Positions 47,120 through 59,851 of a stretch of DNA of 64,000 nt are shown piece after piece. Source of the DNA: Talpa occidentalis (taxonomy: Eukaryota; Chordata; Mammalia; Eulipotyphla; Talpidae). Each line of letters begins with the position of its first letter. Within the stretch, counting starts at the first letter, position 1. Position numbers and translations under genes: made by a program. The notes below the pieces were generated by a model. It was not told the DNA's origin. It did not search any database and saw only the letters and a program-made list of their open reading frames with translations. The DNA lies in assembly GCF_014898055.3 (NCBI RefSeq), contig NW_023604295.1, forward strand, positions 92,705,591 through 92,769,590, in the 5' to 3' direction.

Positions 47120-48064
47120 TATTTGTTGAAATAGATATCTCCATTCTTCACTTTATCCTTTATATATCTATTATTTTATTGATGTAACATTGGTTCATAA
47201 TACTGTGTATGACTCAGAGGCATGGGTCGTAACTTTTCATATGCATGTTAAAACACCACATCCACCACCAAAGCAAACATAATTATTCACCCTAGTGCAC
47301 CTGGCCTGTTCCAAATCATGCTATCCACCCTCCCTCTGACAACTGTGTGGTCTCAACTCTGCAGTCAGACTTCTAGGATTTGTTGTTGGTTTGGTGCTAT
47401 CTGATTCTTTGTTTTGTTTCTCTAAATTCCACATAAACATGAGATTATCTTGCATTTATGTTTCTCCTTCTGACTTCTGTCACTTAGCCTTATCTCTGCC
47501 AGTTATATCCATATTGTGTCAAATTACAAGATTCATCTTTTTATATAGCTGAATAGCCCATTATGTTTATATACCACCTCTTACTAATACACTCATTTAT
47601 CCTTGGACATTTAGTTTCCCATAATGTGGCTATTGTAAAAACCCGTGGTATTAACATAGGAGCTCCTGTATCCCTTAAAATAAGTCTTCTTGCATTGTTT
47701 AGGTAGATACCTAGGAAAATAATTATTGAATTGTGTGGTAGATCTATTTTTAATACTTTGAGAAATCTCCAGAGGGTTTTCCCACAGGGGCTGGACCAAT
47801 CTCCATTCCCATTAACAATGTAAGAGGGTTCCTTTTTCTCCACACATTTGCCAATACTTGCTTCTGTGCTGTTTGATATGAGTTGTTTTCATGTGTGAGA
47901 TCATGTGTTGTGGTTTTGATTTGAATTTCCCTGATGATAAGTGATGATAAGAATTTGTTCATATTCCTGTTGGCCTTCTGTATGTATTCTTTGGAGAAGT
48001 CTCTAATTTAGCTTTCTATACATTTCTTGATTGTATTGTTTGTTTTCTTTTTGCTGAGTTGTGC

Positions 48065-48088
48065 ATATATATATATATATATATATAT
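48065..48088 (+). repeat. (TA)n microsatellite
   Basis: About twelve TA units inside the antisense L1. Confidence 0.95.
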
Positions 48089-48238
48089 CTTGAATATCAG
48101 TCCTTTACAAGTTGCATGATATGCAAATGCTTTCTCCCATTCAGTAGGAAGTGTTTTTGTTTTACTGATAGTTAGTTTTGCTATGCATTAACTATTTAAT
48201 TTAATATATCCTGTTTGTTTAGATACATTTTTGTTCTT

Positions 48239-48534
48239 TTTTGTTTTTAATTTCTTTTTTTAAAGATTTATTTATTTATTTATTTATACAAGCACTGGGT
48301 GCAGTCAGAAGCGCGGGAGGGCAAGAGAATCCACAAGAGACAGAGCGGGGAGCAGAGCAGGCAGAAGGACCCAAGTACACTGCTGAGGGGAGCAGCGGGC
48401 GGCAGGAGAGGTCTGCGCGCCATGCGGGACCCTCCTCCGGTGGCAAGGGAGCAGCCAGGGATCAAACTGGCGCTGCAGAGGCTGCGGGCAGCTTCGCAAT
48501 CCAGCGCTCAACCGCTGCACCACCAGGGAGGCCC
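48239..48534 (-). mobile_element. tRNA-derived SINE, young subfamily
   Basis: Antisense, CpG-rich copy with tail TAAAGATTTATTTATTTATT. Target duplication CATTTT(T/C)GTTCTT at 48226-48238 and 48536-48548. A second short T-rich tract (TTTTAATTTC) beyond the tail may be part of the insertion. Confidence 0.94.
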
Positions 48535-49210
48535 TCATTTTCGTTCTTATTGCTATGATAGAAAATTATCAAGACAAATCTGAAGCCAGTATTGTGGAGT
48601 GTTTTCTACATGACTGTTTTCTTTGATGTATTTTAAATTCCAGGCCTTATATCCATGACTTCAATGCATTATGATTTAATATTTTTGAAAGATGAGATGG
48701 TGATCTAGTTTCATCATTATTGTCCATGTGACTGCAACTTTTCCCAGCATAATTTTCATTTGTCTCCAGGTATTTTTTAATTTGTTCTTTGATTTATTTT
48801 CTCATTAACCCAATAGTCATTCAATAGTGATTTTTCAATCTCCACTGTATTTTATGTGTTATTTCTAGTCTGATATCATTATTATCGGAGAAGATACTTG
48901 ATGTGATAGCCATCTTCATGAACTTTGTTTTGTGTCCCAACATGTGGTCTATCCTGGAGAATGTTTCATTAGCATTTATGGAGAATCTGTATTCAGCATT
49001 TTGTAGTTCAGTGCCTCTTAAATGTCTACTCTGTTCATCTGTTCTAATTTTTCATTTAAGGCTATTGCTTTATTGTTAATTCTCTAGCTGGCTGATCTTT
49101 CCACAGGCAAAAGTGGGATGCTGAAGTCTCTTACTACTGTGGGGTTGCTGGCAATGTCTGTTTTTAGATTTGATAATAGTTACCATATATTGTGATGCTC
49201 CTTCATTTTT

Positions 49211-49471
49211 AAAAAAAGATTTATTTATTTATGAATATAAGAACTTGGGTACAGGCCAGAGGTGTGGAGGTGAGAGAATTCACCAGGGACAGAGTGGGGA
49301 ACAGAACAGGTAGACTGATTGAAATACACTGCTAAGGGGAGCAGCGGGCAAGTCAGGAGAGATCTGCTGCGCCATATGCGTAGTTCCCTGGCCAACGATC
49401 AAACTCCTGCTGCAGTGGCTGCGAATAGCTTCATAGTCTGCACCTTAACCCCTTGTGCCACCATGAAGGCC
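49211..49471 (-). mobile_element. tRNA-derived SINE, older subfamily
   Basis: Antisense copy, tail AAAAAAAGATTTATTTATTT with intact terminator. Target duplication CCTTCATTTTT at 49200-49210 and 49472-49482. Head is worn (CATGAAGGC). Confidence 0.94.
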
Positions 49472-49891
49472 CCTTCATTTTTTGCATATACTGGTATTAT
49501 GTCTTCCTGATGTATTGTTTTCTTAATCATTATATAATGCCCATAATTGTCTCTTGTTACTTTCTTTTTTTTTTTCTTTTTTGGATGGAAGTCTATTTTA
49601 TCTGATATAAGTATGACTTCCCATGACTTTTTTATCTTGCTATTTACTTGTAGGATTGTCTTCCAATTATTTACTTTGCAGCTTAGATGAATGTCCTAGA
49701 GACAACAGAAAATTGGGTCTGTTTTCTCATCCAACCAACCACTCTCTGCATGTTGATGATGACTCCTTCTATTTATGTTTTGGGTAATTTTGTATATGAG
49801 GATTTTCTGTTGCCATTTTATCTTTAGTTTAGTGGTATAATCTATCTGTTGGCTAATTTTCTTTTTTCACTTCAAATTATTTAGATTTCCT

Positions 49892-50159
49892 GGCCTCTCT
49901 GGTGGAGCAGGGGTTTGGAACATAGCCTATGAAGCTGTCCCCAGCTGCTGCAGGATGAGTTCAATCCCTGGCCGGCCAGGGAGCTGCCCACATGGAATAG
50001 CAGATCTTTCCTGGCTCATCCTCTGCTCCCCTCAGCAGTGTATTTCAGTACATCTGCCTGTTCTGCTCCCACTCTGTCTCTGGTGAGTCCACTCACCCCC
50101 CGCACCTCTGGCTTATTCCCCAGTTCTTGTATGCATAAATGAATAAATCTTAAAAAAAA
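49892..50159 (+). mobile_element. tRNA-derived SINE, older subfamily
   Basis: Sense copy, head GGCCTCTCTGGTGGAGCAG, tail AATGAATAAATCTTAAAA. Target duplication TAGATTTCCT at 49882-49891 and 50160-50169. Confidence 0.94.
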
Positions 50160-50489
50160 TAGATTTCCTTTTAACATTTATGATAGGGGAGATCTAATAT
50201 TGGAAAATTCCTACATCTTCTGTTTATCTGGGAAGGTATTTATTTATCCTGTGTATTGGAAATAGAACCTTGCAGTATATAATATTTTTGGCTGGCAGTT
50301 TTTATCTTTAAGTATTTTGAATATATGTTTACATTCTCTCCTTGCTTATTGGGTTTACTCAGAAAAGTCTGATGAAAACATAATGGAGTGTGTTTATATA
50401 TTACCAACTTTTATATTCTAGCCATTTTGAATATTTTTTCTTTGTTTAGAACTCTTGGTAGTTTAACAACTCCTTAAAAAAGCTGACAG

Positions 50490-50810
50490 GGGCCTCCCCG
50501 GTGGCGCAGCGGTTGAGCGCTGGGTTGCGAAGCTGCCCGCAGCCTCTACAGCGCCGGTTCGATTCCCGGCTGCTCCCCGGCCACTGGAGGAGGGTCCCAC
50601 ATGGTGCACAGACCTCTCCTGCCGCCCGCTGCTCCCCTCAGCAGTGTACTTCGGTCCTTCTGCCTGCTCTGCTCCCTGCTCTGGCTCTGGTGAATTCTCT
50701 CACCCTCCCGCGCTTCTGACTGTACGCAGTGCATGTATAAACAAAACAAATGAACAAACAAACAAATAAATAAATAAATAAAACATGCCTCTATAAAAAA
50801 AAAAAAAAAA
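50490..50810 (+). mobile_element. Young SINE with altered tail and short transduced piece
   Basis: Sense, CpG-rich copy with intact A and B boxes. Tail reads TGTATAAACAAAACAAAT, then AACAAAC units and AATAAATAAATAAATAAAA with no TCTTT. Eleven extra bases (50784-50794, CATGCCTCTAT) and a second poly(A) follow. Perfect 14-bp target duplication AAAAAAGCTGACAG at 50476-50489 and 50811-50824. Confidence 0.94.
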
Positions 50811-50824
50811 AAAAAAGCTGACAG

Positions 50825-51697
50825 ATTAGCTGTCTCCAAACATCATGATTTCAGAAGAACAAAATGAAGAAAATACACACTAAACTATAAATTTAACAGA
50901 ATTTCTGGCTCTTCCATGTGAAATGAAAAGTGTTCAATTTCTGATCTGAAAGCAAGTTACATGATATAATTGAATGGCATTTTCTGCACTTCTAATCCCA
51001 CTCTGGACTAATATTGTACTATCACTGGTATCTGTGATTCAAACTCCATGGCAAAATATAATTTTCTTAGATCTTTACTATAGATAAAGAATTTCAGTGA
51101 TAACCACCCTAGGGAAAGATGGTACATCTGAACAGGATGCCACAGCCACTGAAGTTTTCCATTAAGACCCAACTTTATGTAAAATCATTTAAAATTATTC
51201 ATGAAATGCAGTAGAGTTTAAATAACACATATTCAAACATGATTGGTGCCCAGATTAAGACTACATTTCAACTTGAATCTTTAAGTACACACAAGAGAAA
51301 ATGTGTACTGTTTCTCATGGTAGTTATAGTTCCAGGAGTTCTACTACACTGATGGAAAGAAAACATCGCCACTTGCTAGATATCAAACTAGTTGCCACCT
51401 TATTGATATACTTTTTTGGCAACAACTATTTTAGATTATCTGATTAGGATAATGCAGTTCATAAACTTTAATTTGTTTATGTAGAGAAAAACAATGCTAA
51501 TTCAGGACTGTATAAACCCAAAGTCCATACTGACCATCTCCATACTATAAAATAAACATTAAGCTGTATCAGTGGAATTGGGTTGTCATTATGATATGCA
51601 GCTACACCTAAAGTAGAACTAGCTGCAAATTCACTATGGAGTGGTAGAATCTACCCAGTACCCCACCCTCCTATTCCTGTAGTTCTGTGACCCCATT
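50825..51697. other. Unassigned stretch
   Basis: No gene or recognisable element. Confidence 0.4.
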
Positions 51698-51710
51698 TCT
51701 CTCAGCTTTC

Positions 51711-51990
51711 TTTTTCTTTTTTTTTTTTTTTTGAGATTTATTTATTTATGCCTACAAGAACTAGGGCACAGTCCAGATGTGTGGGAGGGTGAGAGGATTC
51801 ACCAGAGAGTGCAGGGAACAGAACAGGCAGACTGATGAAATACACTGCTGAGAGGAGCAGTGGGTGAGACAGGAGAGGTCTGCCGTGCCATGTGGGTATT
51901 TCACCCGCCAATGGGAGTGAACCAACACTGTAGAAGCTGCAGACAGATTCACAGCACTGCGCTCAACTGCTGCGCCACCAGGGGAGGCCC
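51711..51990 (-). mobile_element. tRNA-derived SINE
   Basis: Antisense copy, head GGGGAGGCCC, long T-run at the tail. Target duplication TCTCTCAGCTTTC / TCTCACAGCTTTC at 51698-51710 and 51991-52003. Confidence 0.93.
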
Positions 51991-52003
51991 TCTCACAGCT
52001 TTC

Positions 52004-53459
52004 AATTGGTTTGGGGTAGAAATAAAAGTTTCATTGAACTGTTAATTATGCATTGTGTTAGTTTTTCCTGACTTGCAAGTGATCAGTAGGTTATCCCTAG
52101 ACTGGGTTTATAAAGGGCCCCAGAAAATATGTTTTAAAATTATTTTGAGATACAAATAGACAAAATGCATTAGTGGAGTTAAAGGAACAGTAACATAAGA
52201 TTGAAGATGGAATTTGCAGATTTTTGATTCTCTAACATAACTGTAATAAATTTGTAATATGCAGTGCATTTACTTATGGGGGAAACCAAAGTTATCACTA
52301 TAGCAGATCCTTAGTAAGTTAAGTGTTTTGAGTAGGGAATTGAGAGTCTCATTATTGATGTCTTAAAGAGCATGAATAGTTAAGCCTATGAATTACCTTT
52401 GTCCTATTGTCAGATGCCTTATTTATCATGATTTGTGACCTTTTCCTTTGGAATTATGAGTCATCTAACTTTGAGGCTACTCAAATTAAATAAATCTTTA
52501 AATGATTAGCAGGGTAAGCTATAAACATGATGCTTGTAGGTTTTTTTTTTTTTTTAAGTCAAGTATTGGCAATAAAAAAAGCTATGTCATTGTTTCTAGT
52601 ATTTAAGAGAAAAAGAAAGAGACAGAGAGCTATATCTGATGATTAAGTCATTTTTTTCCTTAATGTCTATTAATTCCACAAGAGACAGCATTATTCCCCA
52701 AACTGATGATGATCAGATGGATATGTGAACTCTCAATTGTGTCTTTCAATTTGAGAAAGTGCAGCCTCTCATGTGCCAGTATAAAGGGCACCTTTAATTC
52801 CCTTTCCCATAACTTCTCGGTATTTACATTAGTAACATTGCATCATAATTGTATTTTATAAAGCCCAAGACTCATTTAAATGCCAGAAAATTATGCCAAA
52901 GGGATTTCATTTACCACTGACTGTGTAGGGGATGGAGTTATACAACCCCTATTACTGCTAATAGGAGTTTATGAATAAATCTTCTAGGATACAGAGAAAA
53001 ATGTATCCCAAGAAAGACATGAAACATAGACAATAGGCTCACTGGAGCAAAATTAAAAGGCAGTTTGATTTTTTGAATTAATACCTCTTAAAAATAGAAG
53101 TCACTTGCACTTAAAATCATCAATTAAGAATAGATTGTTTTAGCTTGAAGTTGCTTATCTTTCACAACTTACCTCATAAAATTTTCAAAGCAACAGCTTC
53201 TATTATTGCAATTACTTATAGCCATCCAATTTATAATGGCCTGACTCCTATTTATATACTATCAGGTTCATTGTACTTATCATTAAATATATATTTAGAT
53301 GACAGAATGTATTTTTAGAAATAATTTTATGGTTATATTTTTAATAGCAAATATGAGAAAATGTTGCCTATGTCAACTTCTATAGAAAATAGAATGAAAT
53401 ATTTTATATATTATATAAACAAATGAAGCAGCTATTATTTAAATAGTGTGCCAGTCTTT
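52004..53459. other. Unassigned AT-rich stretch
   Basis: About 1.45 kb without a gene or clear repeat. Confidence 0.4.
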
Positions 53460-54060
53460 ATAAAAATATTACTATGATCATTGCAATATTATTTACAGTA
53501 GCCAGGGTTTGGAAACAACCTAAGTAACATAGATACAGATGAATAAATAAAAAAGAGTTGTGATATATAAACAATGGAATACTATAAAGCTATAAAAAGA
53601 TGAAATCTTGCAACAACATGTAACAAATTAGTGGAGACTGTGTTAAGAGAAGTAAGTGAAAAGGAATGCAAATGCCAGATAATTACACTCATATGCAGAA
53701 TATAAAGAAAGAAAACTAAAGAAGAAAGAAGGCATAATGTTATATTATACATCTGAAGAGGTATATCAAATCATATACAATGTTGTAAAGCAGTGTTACT
53801 TCAGTAAAAATAATAAAATTAAAAAAAAGAAATACTAGAAAACTGACTGTAGAATAAAGTAAAAAAAAAAAAAAGAGGAGAGAAAGTGATGTGTGGGGAG
53901 CAAAGCAAATAAAGGACACAATGGGCTATGATGGAGGCTAACTGGTACTTTGTTGGTGGACATGCTGTGGTAACACAAATGAAGATGTATGACCTATAGT
54001 TATTAATTATATACAGTGCTGTATACCAGTTTTACCTCAACAAAAACAAATACACACACA
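53460..54060 (+). mobile_element. L1 3' end, sense
   Basis: Sense ORF2 C-terminal sequence (ATTGCAATATTATTTACAGT, then AACAATGGAATACTATAAAG) followed by a 3' UTR with GGTGGACATGCTGTGGTAAC and a CAACAAAAACAAA end. Poly(A) runs near 53,820 and 53,862 suggest internal tails or two overlapping pieces. Frame is broken. Confidence 0.75.
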
Positions 54061-54660
54061 TATATTTAATAAGAAAAGAAAGTTCAGGTTAAATCCTTCC
54101 ATAGGAGGATTTGTTTATCCTGCCATATTAAAAAGCAGTGCTTTTCTCTTGGAACCTCTCCCTCTCATGTGGCTTCTCCTATGCCCTTGTTTTGCAGTGC
54201 CTACAAATTTCTTATAAGGCAAATCAGGGCACCTAAAAATACAAAAGAATAACTTCTTAAGACTTTAGGCCAAGAACTGATACAACATTACTCTGCCACT
54301 TCCAGTTACTTGGAATAAATTACAACAAGAAAATTATACAAGGACAAACACACGGAGATGTGGATGATTAGGGTTCAACAGAATAACAGTAACAGTGGTC
54401 ACCAGAATCTTCAATAGTCAATACTTCTCAACTGTTAAGATTGAAACATTACTTTTTACTGTGGATGAGTTTTCTATTTGTTTTTCATAAATTTAATTTT
54501 TTTTTTTGGTGGAACAATTGAGACTTTCCACAGATGATTTTGGTGTTTCATTATTTTAAAAATAGTCTCTACATACAGTGAAAATAGAAGTATACATTAT
54601 TACATCCATTAACTGTTTTGTAAAAGAGAGTGTGGAACCATGAAGTACCAATAGGAAACA
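54061..54660. other. Unassigned stretch
   Basis: No gene or clear repeat. Confidence 0.35.
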
Positions 54661-54662
54661 GT

Positions 54663-54664
<2 letters not shown>

Positions 54665-54758
<94 letters not shown>

Positions 54759-54801
54759 ACATAACACACATATAATATATGTGTTGTATATGTGTGTTAT
54801 A

Positions 54802-54832
<31 letters not shown>
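54665..54832 (+). repeat. Compound (TC)n(TA)n(TG)n repeat, hairpin, (TA)n
   Basis: TC units (54665-54697) run into TA units (54698-54727) and TG units (54727-54755). A perfect 14-bp inverted repeat follows (54761-54774 and 54787-54800, 12-base loop), and then about 14 more TA units (54805-54832). The block mixes three types of non-B DNA: mirror-repeat TC, Z-forming TG and cruciform-forming TA. Confidence 0.96.
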
Positions 54833-54835
<3 letters not shown>

Positions 54836-56204
54836 CACTTATGTCTTTCACTCAAACTAGTGTACATTACAAACCAAATTTTTTGGCATTCTCATGGAAC
54901 TTATTTCCTATTTTTTTCAGAAGAGATAATGATAACAACATTTTTAAAGAACTCTTCCCATACTCTTTGATGTAGAAAACAGCCAGCTGCAATTTATTTC
55001 CTCTTTCTTTTATCTCCTTGGAAAAAAGGAAGCTGGCGGTTAAACCAAATCTAGACTTTTTTTTCTCTTTATCACAGAGAAAAAAAGAAATGTGTCCAAA
55101 TAGACAAAAAAAAAAAAAAAAAGATAGTGGGGAAACCTCTCCCTCAATGCAAGATTCTGCCTGAGCCTTTCCGGTGTCATACCTAAGGTATTTATATTAT
55201 AGAAATCTCTTATATCCCAACACTAGCTTTTGGATTCACTAGAATGGGTAATGGGTGCATGTGCTTTCCTATAAATGTTTTAATGCAAAAAAAGGAACAT
55301 AATGTTACCTGTCGCTTAGAGGTCACTGCTCGCTTCATACACATCATTGCTAATAATAAGAGATAGCAACTGGAAACTGGTGTTAGAACCATCCAAGAAA
55401 AGCTATTGCAAGAATAAAACAATCATTTTATGCATTATCAGAGCAATGGGTGATGACATTTGGCAAAAATGTACAAATATTAAGCCAAGTAGTGCTGGTA
55501 GTCACAGTTGTGAGCAATAGTAAAATGCAATGTGAGCTAGATAATCACCTTTTCAGTTTAGCAATCATCTTTCCAATGACACTTTATAAATCCAACTTCA
55601 TTTTGCTATTTTTAAGTTGCTTTATCTATGATGTAAGATGAATGTATGTGCTAGATGATAAAATACAGTGAGTACCGAAAAATATAACATTATACTGAAA
55701 GGCTACTTTCTTCTCCATTCAGAGGCAAGTTTAAATAGTCTTTTTTAGAGGTTTTTTTTTTTTTTCAAAAATCTATACATGTCAAAAGTACAATATATTT
55801 ATCAATTCATCAATATTAAACATGATCTATCCATCCATAAAAGTTGGCATACCTTATTATGATTCCATCTTTTCCTTCTACACTTCTAATTTTTTGCTAA
55901 AAATACATTGTACAAAGTTAACTTTTTTAAATTTTATTATAACATATTTGTAGACAGAACCCTTAAATTTCTACCTTTAGTCAAATAATTTTAGAGAAAA
56001 TGTCTAGACTTTTAAAAGGTAGGAAACGTATTGGATTAGTTATTTTACATTTATTTATTAATATACTTCCTTGATTATTTTTCTTGAGTATCCTCCCAAT
56101 AGTTACCTTCACTGTATACATAAGGCTTTCTAACTGCTTAATTATATTTTATGTTTTGAAGTCCCCATTTTTTGAAAAACATTTTTCTGAAGTTCCAAGG
56201 AATT
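54833..56204. other. Unassigned AT-rich stretch
   Basis: No recognisable gene or element in about 1.4 kb. Confidence 0.4.
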
Positions 56205-56214
56205 CCTAATTTAG

Positions 56215-56464
56215 GGGTGTGTGTGTATGTGTGTGTATGTAGAAGAACGGGTTGTAGGTCAGAGGTGTAGGGGCAGTGGGGCAGTGAGAGGATTCACCAG
56301 AGAAAGAGTGAGGAGCAGAACAGGTGGGTCTACTGAAATACACTGCTGAGTGGAGCAGGAGGTAATACAGGAGAGGTCTGATGCACCTTGTGTTTTAGCT
56401 GCCTGGCTGGGGATCTAACGCAGCCTGTAGCAGTGGCTTAATCCCTAGGCCACCAAGGAAGTCC
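56215..56464 (-). mobile_element. tRNA-derived SINE with TG-rich tail
   Basis: Antisense copy in which the usual AT-rich tail is replaced by TGTGTGTGTATG units. Perfect 10-bp target duplication CCTAATTTAG at 56205-56214 and 56465-56474 shows the TG tract lies within the insertion, so the tail expanded or mutated after arrival. Confidence 0.93.
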
Positions 56465-56474
56465 CCTAATTTAG

Positions 56475-58306
56475 TGTGCATCAATTTATTCCTAGGTCAG
56501 CTTTACATTCACCTTCTTAGGGTTGACATTTCTTTTGCCCTCCTAAGAGGTCCTCTTATTCTCAGCTAGCTTGGTAGCTTTCTAAAAACTGTCATACTAG
56601 TAGATATAACATAAAAAGTCCGTGAGTGGTTTGCTCTCCAAGTTCTTGCATTTTTAAATTCGGTCTATTTTACTCTCATGCTTTTTTTCTTTTTGTCATA
56701 TGTCAGATATTCTAATGCCCCTGCGTTCACTTTGTCCATATTCATCTTAGTCTATGATTTCTGTGTTGTTGTTTAGTTGTTCATTCATGTTTATCAATGC
56801 AAAACTATGTTACTTAATATTTACAAGTATTGGTATTCTGTCTAGCACCATATTTTATTTCTATGAAGACATTTTTAATAGCCCCACTTTGTAATCTCAT
56901 TAGCTCTTAAATTCTTTTTATTTTTCATATCAATGCATATGTTTTACCGCATGATCTTTGTCACTGTAAGGTTTTGTACAAACATGAATTGATATTTATA
57001 ATCCTTTATAGGATTCAAATACATTTTATTTTTCATTTCTACTGGGCCTACACCCTGTTATCAATGTTAATCACTTCCTGCAGCAATTTCACAGTTGTCT
57101 TTTCACTGGTCCCTTTGTCAATGGCCAGCATTCATTTTTTCAAATTAGAAAATGGTTACCCATTTAAGAAAATTATCTACTGAGCCTACCATGTCTTTTC
57201 CTATAATGAAATAAAGCCAGCACACAGGAAATTACATTTCTATTTCTCAGAGCAACTTAAATACATTTGGAATCCCTTGCTTTCTGTTAGTAAGTATGGA
57301 TTACTAAGGATTATTGGCTTGAGAAGAACATATCATTGTTTAAAATAGTATCCTTTAATATAGTTTCAAGTGGGAAAGATTGGATTCAAAAATGAACAAC
57401 TGTATATTGGGAAAGATGTATTATACCTGCCCAGCCACCCATTATTTTCCATTAGAAGGAAGTGCAAAAGAGCTAGATATTCAAGTAACTGCTTAAATGA
57501 ATTGTGTTCCTAGTAGCCTTGGGAGATGTTATAATTACCTTGTTAGAGGTGTTCCATTGGAAGACTACAGAATTTTATTCAGTCTATTTCCAAAGTAATT
57601 TTTGGATTTAAAAGTCGAATAACTTAATATGTGTTGTTCTCACCGGGAGTTATTCCAGTTTCCCCTAAGCATACATATAAAGACAGGATTTGGGAAACAA
57701 TGAAAAGATAATCCTTTTAAGTCTTTCTCTCCATTGGAAGCAGTTCAATATATTCTAGAGGCAGATTGCTATGAAAGAAAATCTAAATTAAACTTCCTTA
57801 ATATGCCGTGCTCCTGGAATTTCTAGAAATAGCGTAGAATGTTATATTTTATAGATTATTACATCTACAATAATTTACATTATTGCTTTAAACTCTCCAA
57901 TATATTTTCTGCCTTCCTCCAGTAAAGAAACCTCATTTTGATTGGGATTTCTTCTCCCCACACCGGCACTGTGGTAGAATCTAATCCTTCAGCCTTTTGA
58001 ACCTAGTGAAAAATTACATAAGTAATTAAAACTGTGTAGCACAGTATCCTTCGATTCTGTGTCAGTGCTTGCCATGTTATTAGAATATTTCCCTGGGAAT
58101 TTTCTAAGTCCTCTTTGGATATAGATCCATGCATGCATGAGCACAAAGCATGCCAGTGTGAGAGATGAAAGAAGATAAAATATAAGGTTAAAAGAGCCTA
58201 TGCTAATGGTGAATTGTAGAAAGGCTTCACCAGCTATAGAAGTCTCTGCTTCTTCTGGTTCATTTTTGAATTTTCATTGCATAAATTATTCCAGTCCTCC
58301 CCCAAC
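56475..58306. other. Unassigned AT-rich stretch
   Basis: About 1.8 kb with no gene or clear repeat. Confidence 0.4.
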
Positions 58307-58322
58307 AAATGCTATATTTTCT

Positions 58323-58590
58323 CTTTTTTTTAAGATTTATTTATTTATACAAGCACTGGGATACAGGCCAGAGGTGTGGGAGGGTGAGAGAATTCACCAG
58401 AGACAGAGCAGATAGTAGAACAGGCAGAAGGACCCAAACACACTGCTGAGGGGAGCAGCAGGCGAGACAGGAATGGTCCGCCACGCCATTTGGGAATTTC
58501 CCTGGCCGGCCTGGAATCAAACCAAGCTGCAGAGGCTGTGGACAGCTTCACAGCACTGCGCTCAACCCGCTGCACCACCGGGGAGGTCCC
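58323..58590 (-). mobile_element. tRNA-derived SINE
   Basis: Antisense copy, head GGGGAGGTCCC, tail TTAAGATTTATTTATTTATAC. 16-bp target duplication AAAT(G/C)CTATATTTTCT at 58307-58322 and 58591-58606. Confidence 0.95.
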
Positions 58591-59851
58591 AAATCCTATA
58601 TTTTCTAAAGCTAGCATTATTTTAAATAATATAATAAACACACTATCAAGCTATTTCACATACAAAAAGCACCTTGATAGAGAAGAAAGTGCATGAATTT
58701 CGAATGCCAATATACAAAACCATAGTACAAGGAAGTAAATTATAAATATTATAGTTAAAATAAAAGAAATAGAAATCAAAAACAAACCTAACCAGTAATG
58801 AAACCAAAAATGAAGTCTTTCAAAAAACAAACAATATAGAAAAACCTTCTAGAAGGCTTACTAAGATAAAAAGAGAGCAACCATTGAGAAATAGTTAGGA
58901 ATGAAAGAGGAGAAATAATAAAAGACATTGCATATATACAAAAGAAATAGTGGGATGCTATGATGAACATCTTTATGTCAATAAACAGAATAACTTAGAA
59001 GAAATGGACAAAAGAGTAGAAGTATAAAACATTCCAAGATTGACTCAGAATGAAATAGAAAACCTGAACAGACCTATTACAAATAAGGAAATTGAGACAG
59101 TCATTAAGAGTCACCCCCAAAATTAAAAGTCCAGAGTAGGTGGTTTCACTTGTGAATTCTACTCAGATGAAAAAGTATCTATCCTTCCCAAACACTTCCA
59201 AAATATAGAGGGTGAGAGGAGAGGATGCCTCATTAAACATTTTACAAGGCTAACATTATTGTGATACCAAAAGTAGACCCCCCAAAAAATATAAACTAAT
59301 ATATTTGATGAACATAAATGCAATCCAAGCAAATTGAACAATAATACATTAAAACATCCTGCTTTACAACCAGGTGGAATATAATCCAAGGGTGAAGGAT
59401 GATTCAACATTGGCAAATCAATCAATTTTATTCACCACAATAAACAAAAGGATACATTAAAAAAAGTTTTATCATATCAATAGATGCAGATAAAATACAT
59501 TTATGATTAAAACATGAATAGAAGAAACATACCTCAGCATAATAAGGACATATAAGACAAACCCATAATTAATGTCATACTCTATGGTGAAAACTCAATG
59601 CTTTTCCTTTAAGATCAAGTATGAAATAAGGAATTCCAATCTTACCATTGCTATTAAACGTAGCATTGGAATTCTTAGCTAGAGCAATTAGGCAAATGAA
59701 AGATATAAAATTAATTTAAATTGGAAAAGACAAAATAAATTTATCACTATGTGCAGATGATGTGATAACCCTAAAGGGTCTTAGTTTTGTTTTTTACATT
59801 GTTTTTTTTTTTTCTTAGTTTTGTTGGTTACCCTAAAGACTCCACTAAAAA

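Larger units (their letters stand above)
47120..50475 (-). mobile_element. L1, antisense, decayed
   Basis: Antisense 3' UTR (47,130-47,560), then the ORF2 C-terminal part (47,700-48,000), continuing back through ORF2 to about 50,470. The open frame at 47541-47843 is a short surviving piece of ORF2-like text read on the minus strand. Three SINEs (48239, 49211 and 49892) interrupt it. Confidence 0.8.

Noticed and set aside
58345..58641. 98-codon minus frame as a small protein
   Set aside because: It is the SINE at 58323-58590 read in its sense direction.
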